A stretch of DNA of 64,000 bases, taken from SIG440 sp045586925 (GTDB taxonomy: Bacteria; Bacillota; Clostridia; Monoglobales; Monoglobaceae). The notes under the pieces are model-generated. The model was not told the DNA's origin. It saw nothing but the letters and a program-made list of their open reading frames with translations, and did not search any database. The stretch spans positions 67,173 through 131,172 of the forward strand of contig JAZNBG010000042.1 in assembly GCA_045586925.1 (NCBI GenBank). The letters run 5' to 3'. Shown here piece by piece: positions 36,320 to 45,353 of the stretch (position 1 is its first letter; each line of letters begins with the position of its first letter). A program made the position numbers and the translations under genes.

Positions 36320-37984
36320 TTAATTTGCTGTCAGCATCAAAGAATAAACCATCTTGGCAGCTTCAGCACGTGTTAAAGAGTCCTTGGGGCAGAAGAAATT
36401 ATTTCCCTTTCCGTTTATAATCCCTGCTCCGCCTAGATAAGCAACTGCTTCTTTTGCAAAATCAGACACGGCTCCATCATCTGCAAAGTTCTTTTTCTTT
36501 TGTTCATCAATATTCATTTGCTTATATCGCATTACCCGGTAACACATTGCTGCCATTTCTTCACGGGTAATGGTTTGGTCTACGCCAAATGTTGTTTCAT
36601 CCACTCCGTTTACCACGCCTGTCTGAACAGCCGCTGATACGTAAGAATGTGCCCAGTGTGTAGCAGGAACATCTGAAAAAGCGGTTTGCGCATTTTGAGC
36701 TTTAATTTTCAGAGCACCTGTAAGAATTTTTACAAATTCGCCTCTAGTGATGTGATCATCCGGTGCAAATACTCCTGTTTCCTTGCCTGACACAATTCCC
36801 CGTTGTGCAAGGCCAAGAATACTCGCCTGCGCCCATTCATGATTTGCAATATCATTAAAGATAACCTGTGGGGCCGGTACAGTGTTTTGGGGTATAAGTG
36901 CTATATCAACCTTTGAGCTTTCTCTTCCACCCGAGCCGCCTGAAACCTTGGAATCATTGGAATTTTTCTTTCTCAGATATTTTTGATACGTTTCCTCACA
37001 CAATTCTTTCAAACGTGCTGTGTTGGTATAATCTGCCGAAAACGCTTCCTTTTGGAATTCGTCATAGTAACTGCCCAACTTTTTGTACTTTTCAATATCT
37101 AGCTCTAAGAAATCGTTATTTCCTTCTGCTAACTCAAATTTTTCACTATAATTGTACAGTTGATTAAGCTCATTGGTTAGCACAATATCATAAAGCTTAT
37201 TCCAGAATTCCTCAAAACTTTCAAAGGGTTTGCCATACATTTTATCAAGAACCGCTTCCCGTTCTTCGGTAGTGTAACCTTCAAAAATTGTTAATGCATT
37301 TTTGTTTTTGTGAGCTAAATACGATGCGTACTGTTCATCCAGCGCCTCATCGTAACTCTCTGCATAATTTGTCATCAGTGCTGATAATTCAGCAGCAGAG
37401 GAAGTCCCTTCACATTCAACAAGAAATTTTGCCACATTATATCCGGCGGTAAAATCAGCAATACCTGTATATTGTTCGCCATCCAATGCCTTAGCCATCA
37501 CACCGCTGCTGTTTAACGTGCGAAATTCTGTTGTGTTAATCTGCAGCACCTTTACTGCGGTTGCTTCCTCGATGTCTCCGGCAACAGCTTTGTCCACAAT
37601 ACCTGCAATACTGCTTTCGCCGTTAATCAGCGCAATCGCCGCAGCTATTTCCCCTGCCGTAGATTTATATAAAGGAACCGGGCTCTTTAGATTTCCGGAT
37701 TCCGAAACAGATGCAACTGCATCTCCGTTCTGTGCTAAATCAAAGATGAATTTATAATATCCATTTTCATCTGTTAAGGTTTGTTTAACAAAGATAACAT
37801 TATTCTCTGTATCAGAAACACTCAGGGTCACTATTTGTCCCGTTCTTTTGATGTCGGTATTTCCTGATAACGTGAATTCGCTGTCCCCACCTTTGTAGTT
37901 TAACGTAACTGCTCTGGCTGTATGCGAAAAAGACAACAAAGCAACCAATCCGCACACAAGTACTGTTTTAGAAAATTTACGCAT
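36320..37984 (-). CDS. S-layer-homology surface protein with C-terminal SLH triplet
   Basis: This 554-aa exported protein (signal peptide KTVLVCGLVALLSFSHTARA) has a beta-sandwich (about 25-105), a long helical region (about 110-340) and then, after a Ser/Gly linker, three SLH repeats (about 365-554; FNDIANHEWAQASILGLAQR, FSDVPATHWAHSYVSAAVQT, FADDGAVSDFAKEAVAYLGG, each followed by a TRGEF, TREEM or TRAEA motif). It is the first gene of the 30-kb leftward cluster, just behind an extended -10 promoter candidate. Its beta-sandwich and following helices resemble the N-terminus of the beta-helix protein at 54361-57546 (YTGIADFTAGYNVA versus YSNIADFKTAFYDA). Confidence 0.9.
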   Translation of the reverse strand: MRKFSKTVLVCGLVALLSFSHTARAVTLNYKGGDSEFTLSGNTDIKRTGQIVTLSVSDTENNVIFVKQTLTDENGYYKFIFDLAQNGDAVASVSESGNLKSPVPLYKSTAGEIAAAIALINGESSIAGIVDKAVAGDIEEATAVKVLQINTTEFRTLNSSGVMAKALDGEQYTGIADFTAGYNVAKFLVECEGTSSAAELSALMTNYAESYDEALDEQYASYLAHKNKNALTIFEGYTTEEREAVLDKMYGKPFESFEEFWNKLYDIVLTNELNQLYNYSEKFELAEGNNDFLELDIEKYKKLGSYYDEFQKEAFSADYTNTARLKELCEETYQKYLRKKNSNDSKVSGGSGGRESSKVDIALIPQNTVPAPQVIFNDIANHEWAQASILGLAQRGIVSGKETGVFAPDDHITRGEFVKILTGALKIKAQNAQTAFSDVPATHWAHSYVSAAVQTGVVNGVDETTFGVDQTITREEMAAMCYRVMRYKQMNIDEQKKKNFADDGAVSDFAKEAVAYLGGAGIINGKGNNFFCPKDSLTRAEAAKMVYSLMLTAN

Positions 37985-38070
37985 TCCCTCATCTCCTTTT
38001 TCTGTTATTGTTTAACAACTATTGTGTCAAGAATATAAATTTCACAAACACACAGTAATTTTATATTTCA

Positions 38071-38079
38071 ATTATAACA
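38071..38079 (-). promoter_or_regulatory. Extended -10 promoter candidate of the large glycan operon
   Basis: On the minus strand the sequence is TGTTATAAT, a perfect TATAAT with TG extension, about 87 nt before ATG 37984. No good -35 is present, as allowed for extended -10 promoters. It lies between the terminator at 38251-38285 and the first SLH gene. Confidence 0.45.
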
Positions 38080-38250
38080 TCTGCACTTTTAAAAGAAAAT
38101 CTACAATTTGGAGCATTAATAACCATTTTCGATTATTTACTCCAAAACATTCCACTTCAGCCTTTTTAATGCTTTTCAGCATACTGGAAATCTTGCCCGA
38201 AAAGCAAATCAATATTTTTATTAATAAGGAATTTGCAATTTCTCATTAAT

Positions 38251-38285
38251 AAAAATACCGCTGACCAATTTGCAGTCAGCGGTAT
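38251..38285 (-). terminator. Rho-independent terminator of the Gfo/Idh-acyltransferase unit
   Basis: The stem is ATACCGCTGAC / GTCAGCGGTAT (11 bp, 9-nt loop), and the minus-strand transcript continues with TTTTATT. It begins 4 nt after the stop of the 292-aa gene and separates it from the SLH-ABC cluster. Confidence 0.85.
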
Positions 38286-38288
38286 AAA

Positions 38289-39167
38289 TTATTTAATTAT
38301 CCTCACTCCATAGGCGGTTGTTGCATACTTCCCGTCCAGTATCCACTTTTTATAACCCTTCTGAAGCGTTGTGTTCTCAGTCCACTCAGTCGGCGGAAGC
38401 TTCGATTTCTTACCAAATATTCTCCAGCCAAAAGGAAAGCTCTTATGCTCTGTTTCATCAATAATATCAAAGTCATCCATAAAACCTATAATATTGGATG
38501 TTGGCGGCAAAATTTCGCGATTTATACAGCTTAACAACCAACTGCCGCAAACAAATGCCTTGGGTTTAATGTTTAATACATTCTTATAAAATTCTACCGC
38601 TTTGTTGTACGAGTCAAGTCTGCTTTCTTTATCCATTCCTCCTCCAGGTGGAATATGAACATTCAAAACCAAATCATCCTTGTTGATAACAACGCCATCC
38701 TTTTCGTATCGATCATATTTAAAAGGAATAATTTCATAATTGAATTTTCCTATTCTAAAAATAGATGCACTAAGTAGTCTTCTGAACCACCATAAAACAA
38801 AAGTACCGTAAACATCGTAATTTGTTAAACACTCGTCAAGCTTATACCTTAAATCCTTGACCGATGCAAGAAATATTTCCTCAGTTGCACCAATCTCCAA
38901 ATACCTTTCACGCGCTTCATTCAAGCTTTCAAGTATAAACACAAAGCTAACTGAATAATAATGCTCATCAATGTCCTTTGCTATATTTTCTATCAAACCA
39001 CAAAAGACCCCTATGCTTTCTTCGCTGTCAACGTAATTCATATAAGTTTTTCGTGCATTCATGTATTCAACATTGCCCTTTAGCTTGTCGGATACTTCTG
39101 TAAAAAACTTCTGTGCATCTTCGGGGATTTCAAGATATTGCATTATCTCTATTGCATATTTCTCCAC
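38289..39167 (-). CDS. Acyltransferase-domain (NAT_N/GNAT_C-like) protein
   Basis: This 292-aa soluble protein starts with GTG 39167 behind AAGGAGATG. The layout, a helical N-terminal half followed by an alpha/beta half with LNVHIPPGGGMDKESRLDSY and PKAFVCGSWLLS, resembles the 'acyltransferase domain-containing protein' family of Firmicutes (N-acyltransferase N-terminal plus GNAT-like C-terminal domains). Neither substrate nor activity can be read from the sequence. It lies 3 bp after the Gfo/Idh/MocA gene and was probably co-transcribed with it; a terminator follows at once. Confidence 0.6.
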   Translation of the reverse strand: MEKYAIEIMQYLEIPEDAQKFFTEVSDKLKGNVEYMNARKTYMNYVDSEESIGVFCGLIENIAKDIDEHYYSVSFVFILESLNEARERYLEIGATEEIFLASVKDLRYKLDECLTNYDVYGTFVLWWFRRLLSASIFRIGKFNYEIIPFKYDRYEKDGVVINKDDLVLNVHIPPGGGMDKESRLDSYNKAVEFYKNVLNIKPKAFVCGSWLLSCINREILPPTSNIIGFMDDFDIIDETEHKSFPFGWRIFGKKSKLPPTEWTENTTLQKGYKKWILDGKYATTAYGVRIIK

Positions 39168-39170
39168 AGT

Positions 39171-40454
39171 TTACATCTCCTTTGAATATTTTTCAATATC
39201 AATAGTTCTGCCTGTCAGTCTGGATTCTTCGGCAGCAAAGGCAATTAAGTGGCTTAAGCAAGATGTGCGTATGTCTGATATTGATGCTGTCTGCTCTCCG
39301 TCTCTGAGATATTTTATAAGGTCTCTCATTATACCAGTATCTCCGCCGCCGTGACCCGAGTCTATATGTTCGCCGACTTTCTTTGTATTATACGTTTCTT
39401 TTTCCCATTCGCCTGTTTTCATAACAGAATCAAATGAAAGAATCTCTATTGTGTTTTCTCCCATATCAGCATTAAGCTCACCTTTAGTTCCATAAATCCT
39501 CATTTTTCTTCCGCCTTTGCCGAAGGGATTCATTGAGAATGATACCGTACACCCACTCTCAAATTCCATATTCACAACCTGATGGTCAACAACATCATTA
39601 TCGGTGTTGTAAACGCATTTACCGTAAGGTCCGGTCTTCAAAGCCATCATAACCTCTTCATCTGTTGGATTTGGCTTGTTTGCAATCGTATCACGCCAAC
39701 CATTAGTTTTGTTATCATAGTAGTATTTAACCGCATCATAATAACATTCATCACTATAAGGACATCCGTCAGAACATCTTTCAGGAGCACCATTTGGCAT
39801 ATTTTCTTTTGTAAAATGTCCAAGTGAACCAAAAGATGTAACCTTGGTACACTCCTCACCTATAAGCCACTGAATTAAATCTGTATCGTGACAAGATTTT
39901 GCAAGTATCATAGGGGCAGAGCGTTCTGTATTTCCCCAGTTTCCCCTTACATAGCTGTGCGCCTGATGATGATGTCCAAGACATTCAATATGTACCATAC
40001 TCATTATTTTTCCAATCTTACCGCTGTCTATAATCTCTTTTACCTTGCACCAGAAATCCGTATATCTCAGAACATGACACACTACAACTTTAACACCCTT
40101 TTTCTCGGCCGCTTCTGTTATTTTTCTTGTTTCCTCCGCAGTTGGTGCCATAGGCTTTTCCAACAATAAATCGTACCCTTTGTCAATTATCGCAAGGGCA
40201 GGCTCATAATGCATTTTATCCTGAGTAGCAAGAATTATAAAGTCTGCAATATCAGGAACTTCAATTAGCTCCTTCCAATCAGCAAACAACATTTCTTCTT
40301 TGATATTAAACATCTCTTCTGCCTGTTTGCGTCTTTCATCAATAGGCTCCGCCACCGCAACAATCTCCAACTCATCGGGATTCTTTAGCGCATACTCGCT
40401 GTATCTTAATCCTCTTGCACCAAAACCAATGATCGCCGCTCTTAATTTTTTCAT
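39171..40454 (-). CDS. Gfo/Idh/MocA-family NAD(P)-dependent oxidoreductase
   Basis: The N-terminal Rossmann fold begins with IIGFGARGLRYSEYAL, and the conserved EKPM(A) motif (catalytic Lys) lies near residue 105 after LLLEKPMAP; the C-terminal alpha/beta domain contains FSMNPFGKGGRKMRIYGTKGEL. A Cys-rich insert near residues 235-250 (CSDGCPYSDECYYDAVKYYY) is seen in a subgroup of these proteins. It probably oxidises, reduces or epimerises a sugar or inositol-like compound; the substrate is not known. The frame opens eight codons earlier, but AAGAGGATG fits ATG 40454. It is divergent from the AraC gene, whose promoter region it shares. Confidence 0.88.
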   Translation of the reverse strand: MKKLRAAIIGFGARGLRYSEYALKNPDELEIVAVAEPIDERRKQAEEMFNIKEEMLFADWKELIEVPDIADFIILATQDKMHYEPALAIIDKGYDLLLEKPMAPTAEETRKITEAAEKKGVKVVVCHVLRYTDFWCKVKEIIDSGKIGKIMSMVHIECLGHHHQAHSYVRGNWGNTERSAPMILAKSCHDTDLIQWLIGEECTKVTSFGSLGHFTKENMPNGAPERCSDGCPYSDECYYDAVKYYYDNKTNGWRDTIANKPNPTDEEVMMALKTGPYGKCVYNTDNDVVDHQVVNMEFESGCTVSFSMNPFGKGGRKMRIYGTKGELNADMGENTIEILSFDSVMKTGEWEKETYNTKKVGEHIDSGHGGGDTGIMRDLIKYLRDGEQTASISDIRTSCLSHLIAFAAEESRLTGRTIDIEKYSKEM

Positions 40455-40471
40455 AACACATCCTCTTTTCC

Positions 40472-40500
40472 TTGACAATATTTAGTTTATCGATTATAAT
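40472..40500 (+). promoter_or_regulatory. Perfect consensus sigma-A promoter of the AraC gene
   Basis: TTGACA (40472-40477), a 17-nt spacer and TATAAT (40495-40500) match the housekeeping consensus in all twelve positions. Transcription should start near 40507, leaving a leader of about 70 nt before ATG 40579. Confidence 0.85.
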
Positions 40501-40522
40501 TCTAATGCATAATAAATTATAA
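40494..40522. promoter_or_regulatory. Inverted repeat overlapping the -10 (possible operator)
   Basis: TTATAATT and AATTATAA form perfect 8-bp arms around 13 nt, overlapping the -10 of the AraC promoter in the divergent spacer. AT-rich composition makes a chance palindrome possible. Confidence 0.35.
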
Positions 40523-40578
40523 GTATATACAATATATAATGTTTTTTCTATAATTTTGAATGTTTTTTGAGGTGTAAA

Positions 40579-41397
40579 ATGTATAAGGATATTGATTTAA
40601 GCTCGCAGTTTCGATTCAAATCTATTTATTCTGTATTTAAAGATAAAATATCAAACGATTATTTTTTCTCGGGAGAACGCCACAAAATGTGGGAGGTTGT
40701 TATTGCAACCAATGGCAAATTAGGCATTATCGCCGACACCAACACCTTTATTCTGAAAAAAGGTCAGGCAATCCTTCACGAGCCCTGGGAATTTCATCGG
40801 CTATGGAGTGAGGGTCCCGAAGCCGAGTTTATCATCTTCACCTTTACCGCAGAAAATATGCCCAGATACACCTCCAAAATTTTTGATACAGAAGATATTA
40901 AAAAAATTGATGATATAGTAAATGAGATAAGAAGCGTTTATGCCATCAACGCACACAGCATCACACATCCGCTGACGAACTGTGAAATAAAATGTCAGAT
41001 TGCTATTAAAAAACTGGAAACCTTTCTTCTTGAAATGCTGTCACTAAAAGCAATAACCGAGGAAATAAACCCCCGAAGGACCGCCAGAAGCTATGCTGCA
41101 ATAGTTAACGTTCTTGAAAATAATCTTGACAAAAGCCTTTCACTTGATGAAATCGCAAAGCTCTGTAATATGAGCAAGGTCAATATGTCACAAATTTTTT
41201 CAAAATACTCAGGGATGGGAGTTATCTCTTATTACAATCAAATGAAGGTGAATTATGGGATTTCGATGCTGAAATCAAAGATGTCCGTTAAAGAAGTTGC
41301 TGAAAAACTGGGATTTGACAACCAGAATTATTTTTGCACCGTGTTTAAGAGGATAACAGGCAAAGCGCCCTCTCATTACATAAAAACACCAACATAG
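40579..41397 (+). CDS. AraC-family transcriptional regulator with cupin sensor
   Basis: This 272-aa regulator has an N-terminal AraC-type cupin ligand domain (about 5-140; GQAILHEPWEFHRLW is the typical cupin strand pair) and a C-terminal pair of AraC helix-turn-helix units (about 170-270; SLDEIAKLCNMSKVNMSQIF and SVKEVAEKLGFDNQNYFCTV). An in-frame TTG lies four codons upstream (40567), but GAGGTG fits ATG 40579. It is divergent from the oxidoreductase gene and is likely to control it and perhaps nearby glycan genes in response to a sugar. Its stop codon lies inside the first arm of a strong terminator. Confidence 0.93.
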   Translation: MYKDIDLSSQFRFKSIYSVFKDKISNDYFFSGERHKMWEVVIATNGKLGIIADTNTFILKKGQAILHEPWEFHRLWSEGPEAEFIIFTFTAENMPRYTSKIFDTEDIKKIDDIVNEIRSVYAINAHSITHPLTNCEIKCQIAIKKLETFLLEMLSLKAITEEINPRRTARSYAAIVNVLENNLDKSLSLDEIAKLCNMSKVNMSQIFSKYSGMGVISYYNQMKVNYGISMLKSKMSVKEVAEKLGFDNQNYFCTVFKRITGKAPSHYIKTPT

Positions 41398-41428
41398 CTT
41401 AACTCACCGTTTAAGCTATGTTGGTGTT
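41386..41428. terminator. Bidirectional terminator between convergent AraC genes
   Basis: A perfect 17-bp stem ACACCAACATAGCTTAA / TTAAGCTATGTTGGTGT with an 8-nt loop overlaps the stop of the plus-strand AraC gene and lies 12 nt beyond the stop of the minus-strand AraC-type sensor. Confidence 0.8.
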
Positions 41429-41439
41429 GTACACTACGC

Positions 41440-43647
41440 CTACTGTGCCTGTTCATTACCATCCGTCCCTTTAGGCAGACTCAAACAATTTTTTCTGTAT
41501 TCACCCGGAGAAATATCTGTATATCGCTTGAAAAGACGAATAAAGGAATTTGCATTCAAATATCCCACGCTTTCAGAAATTTTATTTACAGGCATCGCCG
41601 TTTCAGTCAATAATCTTTTTGCCTCTGTTATCCTTACTTCATCTAGATATTCTTTAAAGCTTTTATTCATATCCTTTCTCATTATCTTATTAATATGACC
41701 TTGAGAAATATAAAGATGCTCCGAAACTGTTTCCAAAGAGATATCCTTATCAAAATTTTTTCTGATATATTCTACTACACTTTTGGTAATGCGGTTTTGT
41801 TGATTCTTGCTTTTCAACGACACATATTCGTTCAGGACTTCAAATATTTTTAAGACATTATTTTTCAATTCATCCGTCGATGTTGCAGCACTTATTTCCA
41901 AATATACAAGGCTCCCCTCTCCAAATAAATTTTCAGCAGTTTCTCCCATGTTTCTTATAATGCGTTTAATCGTTGATGTCAGTGCAAACTTAAGCTCTGT
42001 CAAATTCTGCATATTTAATGAACGCTTACGCAGATTTTCTTCGATTATCATTTCTAAAGTCCTGTCCGCCTTCTCCCGATAACCATGCAGAACATCATTC
42101 ACAAGATCACTCTCTACCTCAACAGGGTAATACAATTCCTGCTTCTTGAACTCTATGTCATCATAACAAACAACCGATTGTTTTTCATAAGAAAACCTAT
42201 GCTCTAAAACATCCAGAACGGACTGATAGGATTCACTTATGCTTGATATATTGGCAACTGTTTTGCCAACAACAACAAACAAATACACACCGTAATTTTT
42301 CTCTGCCGCCTCTATAACCTGCAACAATTTTCCTACAAACTCATTTTTTATCTGCTCCTTTTCCGCAGACATAATTAATGCATATTTATCATTTTGAAGC
42401 TGAATGAATTCTCCGCCAAGCAATTTCACAAGCATCTGCCCGATTGCCTCTTCAAAGAAATAGGAGCCCCAAATATTTTTTTCGGTATTTTCATCACGAC
42501 AACCACATTCCAAATAAACAACTCTGCATTTCTTAAAAGGGAAAGTAATTCCAAAGTTGCTGTTCAGTTCATTCATATCCATACAAGTCAAGCCGTGGAG
42601 CAAATCCTTCAAATATGACCTTTTCAAGCTTTTTTGACTTATAGCCAGCTTAGAATTCATTATCTCATTTTCGCGAATAACCTTTTTGACAGAATCACTG
42701 AGCTCATCAATGCCCCCAATGCCCTCCTCGCTAAAAAGCTGCATCACCGAATCAATGGGCATATAGGTTTTAACAGCTAACCTTCTTATGAGTTTTCTTC
42801 CGCCAATGCAGCACAACACACACACAGCAATAAAGCAAAGCAAAATCAACCACTCCCAAATAACAAATGGTGTGTTGTTTTGCTGCACATATAGCAACCC
42901 GTCAATATATTTAGATGGATAGATATATATGCGTGAATTAGAGTCCTGAACAGTTTGAACACTATAAGAAATCTCCGCTTCACGCACTGCTGACAGAATT
43001 TTACTATCTATTTTGCCTTCGAAATCGTTTTTATCCACAAGAATAAATTCGCCTTTTGAATCCGGCATAAGAAAATCCTTCTGTGCCGAACACTCCAGCA
43101 TACAAACCAGCTTCTTTTTGTCTACATAGCTGTGTGTATCAATCACAAACAGGGTTTCTGTTTCAGGTACATAAACATACCCGGGTCCGCCCGTTTCCAT
43201 TTTTTCGATTATATCAGTCGGCGTATACTCACCAAAATTTGTTTCTTGTAAAAAATCCGATAAATGCTTGCTTCCTCTGCGTTCAAAGCAAATACCGTCA
43301 TTCAAGTCAATCAAATACAGCATACTTGATTCACTCATAACACCTGCCAACCTGTTTACATCCTGAATGATACGTTTCTGCTGAAGATACATACCCTTCT
43401 CGTTGCCGGATATGTATTCCTCAACACTTTCATTTTGACATAGCAATTCAAAAATTTTTGCAAATGAACCAATCTTCGTTTCCATAGTTGTGTAATGATA
43501 AATAAAATCATTCTTATCGGTCCTGATCTTTTCCTCATTTAACGAAAAATAGTAGTGTGCAATCATCCCTGCAAATAAAGAGAAAACAATAAGGAAAATT
43601 ATAAAATAACTATAATAAATTGATAAATACACTTTGTTCTTTTTCAT
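41440..43647 (-). CDS. Membrane-bound AraC-family sensor-regulator
   Basis: This is a 735-aa protein, much longer than ordinary AraC regulators. It has a membrane helix near residues 8-30 (FIIFLIVFSLFAGMIAHYYF), an extracellular sensor of about 240 residues, a second membrane helix near 270-292 (ILLCFIAVCVLCCIGG), a HAMP-like/linker region with a degenerate cyclase-like or YesN-like middle domain, and C-terminal AraC helix-turn-helix pair (about 635-730; SLETVSEHLYISQGHINKIM and PVNKISESVGYLNANSFIRL). Such one-component membrane regulators in Clostridia and Paenibacillus usually control neighbouring polysaccharide ABC loci. The first in-frame ATG (43680) overlaps the AAAGGAG site; ATG 43647 is taken, although the spacing of 16 nt is long. 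Confidence 0.9.
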   Translation of the reverse strand: MKKNKVYLSIYYSYFIIFLIVFSLFAGMIAHYYFSLNEEKIRTDKNDFIYHYTTMETKIGSFAKIFELLCQNESVEEYISGNEKGMYLQQKRIIQDVNRLAGVMSESSMLYLIDLNDGICFERRGSKHLSDFLQETNFGEYTPTDIIEKMETGGPGYVYVPETETLFVIDTHSYVDKKKLVCMLECSAQKDFLMPDSKGEFILVDKNDFEGKIDSKILSAVREAEISYSVQTVQDSNSRIYIYPSKYIDGLLYVQQNNTPFVIWEWLILLCFIAVCVLCCIGGRKLIRRLAVKTYMPIDSVMQLFSEEGIGGIDELSDSVKKVIRENEIMNSKLAISQKSLKRSYLKDLLHGLTCMDMNELNSNFGITFPFKKCRVVYLECGCRDENTEKNIWGSYFFEEAIGQMLVKLLGGEFIQLQNDKYALIMSAEKEQIKNEFVGKLLQVIEAAEKNYGVYLFVVVGKTVANISSISESYQSVLDVLEHRFSYEKQSVVCYDDIEFKKQELYYPVEVESDLVNDVLHGYREKADRTLEMIIEENLRKRSLNMQNLTELKFALTSTIKRIIRNMGETAENLFGEGSLVYLEISAATSTDELKNNVLKIFEVLNEYVSLKSKNQQNRITKSVVEYIRKNFDKDISLETVSEHLYISQGHINKIMRKDMNKSFKEYLDEVRITEAKRLLTETAMPVNKISESVGYLNANSFIRLFKRYTDISPGEYRKNCLSLPKGTDGNEQAQ

Positions 43648-43743
43648 AATTATTACTACAATTCTCCTTTCCGGTGCCACTACCGCAAATCTTTTCCCCT
43701 AATAATCGTGCTTTTCATTGCTGTTAAATCTCGTTTGTATGTT

Positions 43744-43772
43744 TTTATATCACAACTTTTTTATTTTGTCAA
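43744..43772 (-). promoter_or_regulatory. Sigma-A promoter of the membrane AraC-type regulator
   Basis: The minus strand reads TTGACA (43767-43772), a 17-nt spacer and TATAAA (43744-43749), with TG one base before the -10. Leader of about 90 nt to ATG 43647. Confidence 0.8.
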
Positions 43773-44005
43773 CAGGAAAAATTTTTCGGTATATTCATAT
43801 TGGAACAAATGACCAAAAATGATGATAAATATTTTATTTTGTGAATTGAAATTGCCGCAATTATGAGTTAAAATTTTATTGGAATTACTCTTGTAGAGCA
43901 ATTTACTTATTACAATTTCATAATGAGATACCTGCTCTATTGATATACATTTAGTATAGTTAAAGTAATTAAAAACAACAAAAATACGAATTTCGAGGAG
44001 GAAAT
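43773..44005. other. Divergent spacer, little visible
   Basis: This AT-rich spacer lies between the sensor-regulator promoter and the deacetylase-like gene. A 7-bp inverted repeat TAGAGCA / TGCTCTA with a loop of about 34 nt lies near 43893-43940 and could be an operator; I see no clear plus-strand promoter. The plus-strand gene has a good AGGAGG site just before its ATG. Confidence 0.35.
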
Positions 44006-44866
44006 ATGACAGAAATTATTTTTTCTTTTGACACAGAAGATTTCACTTCATCATTGGCAGCAAATGCCATTTATAAAGAGGCTGAAATTTTAAGAGAAGA
44101 AGGTATTAAGGGTGGATTTTGCATAGTTGGTCTGCTTGCCGACCAGCTTGAAAAATGGGGACGTAAGGATGTTCTTGACGCTCTTAAATTTCACGAAATA
44201 GGGACTCACTCATACGGACATTCACTTCATCCAACCATTAACGAGTATACCGATATAGATAACTTTGATGATGCATACAGTAAAGTCGAAAAGCAAGAAA
44301 AAGAGGCATTAAGAATGATAGGAAAGGCTACCGATAACAAAGAAGTATATGTTGCCTGTCCTCCCGGAAATCAAAAGTCATATGTTGCAATGTATGCATA
44401 CGCAGATATGGGCATTCCTCTGTATGCTGACACATTTTGTGATACCGAAGACGGCGACGGTGTCTTCTGGTGTAATATATATCAACTTAATTATACATAT
44501 AATATGGAACGGTTGTTATTTAAAGAGGTCAGCGATGAAGAGTTTGTCGAGCTGCTTGATTTTCTTGCAGAAAAAAAGCGTGCGATATTGTTCACCCATC
44601 CTAATATGGCCGAATTTAACGAGTTTTGGGGTAGAGAAAACTACAACAAAACTAATCTTTATGAATTTGGAGAATGGAAGGAATGTCGAAAAAGACCCGA
44701 GGAAGAAACCGAGTGTTTTCTTAAAAACCTCCGAAAGTTGATTAAACTCCTGAAAAATGATGCGCGTTTTAAGATAACAACCTACTCAAAAATTGCAAAT
44801 ATCAAATTAAATAATCTAGTAAGGCTTATAATAACCAATCTCGTGCATTTGATGATAACTTATTAG
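44006..44866 (+). CDS. Polysaccharide deacetylase-like (NodB-homology) protein
   Basis: This 286-aa protein has the NodB-type signature: FSFDTEDF (catalytic/metal Asp pair, residues about 7-14), GTHSYGHS (metal His pair, about 69-76) and CPPGNQKS (motif 3, about 115-122). No signal peptide is present, which is unusual for a wall or xylan deacetylase, so it could be a cytosolic or intracellular member acting on imported sugar. AGGAGG precedes ATG 44006. The last 18 residues (IKLNNLVRLIITNLVHLM) are odd, repetitive and hydrophobic, and may be a frayed end produced by a downstream rearrangement: the neighbouring region contains a gene remnant. It converges on the FucU gene. Confidence 0.8.
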   Translation: MTEIIFSFDTEDFTSSLAANAIYKEAEILREEGIKGGFCIVGLLADQLEKWGRKDVLDALKFHEIGTHSYGHSLHPTINEYTDIDNFDDAYSKVEKQEKEALRMIGKATDNKEVYVACPPGNQKSYVAMYAYADMGIPLYADTFCDTEDGDGVFWCNIYQLNYTYNMERLLFKEVSDEEFVELLDFLAEKKRAILFTHPNMAEFNEFWGRENYNKTNLYEFGEWKECRKRPEEETECFLKNLRKLIKLLKNDARFKITTYSKIANIKLNNLVRLIITNLVHLMITY

Positions 44867-44885
44867 AAACATATTAGAAATGGAT

Positions 44886-45326
44886 TCATTCTACAACAAC
44901 ACCTTTTTGAAGCATAATATTTGCATAAATTGCAGATTCGCTTGTAGCAACGATTGCATATGCTGTCTTTGCTTCCTCATAAAACTTAAACCGTTCCACT
45001 TCAGCAAATGCTTTTTCTCCACGATGGTCATATTTTTTTACAATCTCTTTATATTCGTCCCAGATTGGTGTTTTCGCATTATCGCCCGGCATGACCTGCA
45101 TCAAAGAAACAGGAGCATCCACATACGTATCAAGTGGCATTAATTTAAGTATTGCATCAAGAATTTCGGGCACACCATGTCCGTCTGCTCGGATAACAAT
45201 TGCATTCTTACCTACACTTTCAGACGGAAAATTGCCATCAGCAATCACTATTCTGTCACCGTGTCCCATTTCCATAAGAACCTTTAATAATTCAGGTGAA
45301 ATAATTTTAGGTATTCCTTTCAACAT
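44886..45326 (-). CDS. fucU: RbsD/FucU-family sugar mutarotase (L-fucose mutarotase type)
   Basis: This 146-aa protein matches the FucU group of the RbsD/FucU family, with the hallmark stretches MGHGDRIVIADGNFPSES (catalytic His and Asp), VIRADGHGVPEILDAIL and a closing ATSESAIYANIMLQKGV. FucU interconverts the alpha and beta anomers of L-fucose (and similar sugars) so that isomerases or kinases receive the proper form. No fucose isomerase, kinase or aldolase is near, so the true substrate is open. Ribosome site AGAGGTAGAG precedes ATG 45326. It is downstream of a broken glycosidase remnant. Confidence 0.85.
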   Translation of the reverse strand: MLKGIPKIISPELLKVLMEMGHGDRIVIADGNFPSESVGKNAIVIRADGHGVPEILDAILKLMPLDTYVDAPVSLMQVMPGDNAKTPIWDEYKEIVKKYDHRGEKAFAEVERFKFYEEAKTAYAIVATSESAIYANIMLQKGVVVE

Positions 45327-45353
45327 TTTATAAACTCTACCTCTTTTCTCTGT

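Noticed and set aside
44349..44741. Second frame inside the deacetylase gene
   Set aside because: It is an out-of-frame shadow without a ribosome site; the deacetylase motifs lie in the other frame.
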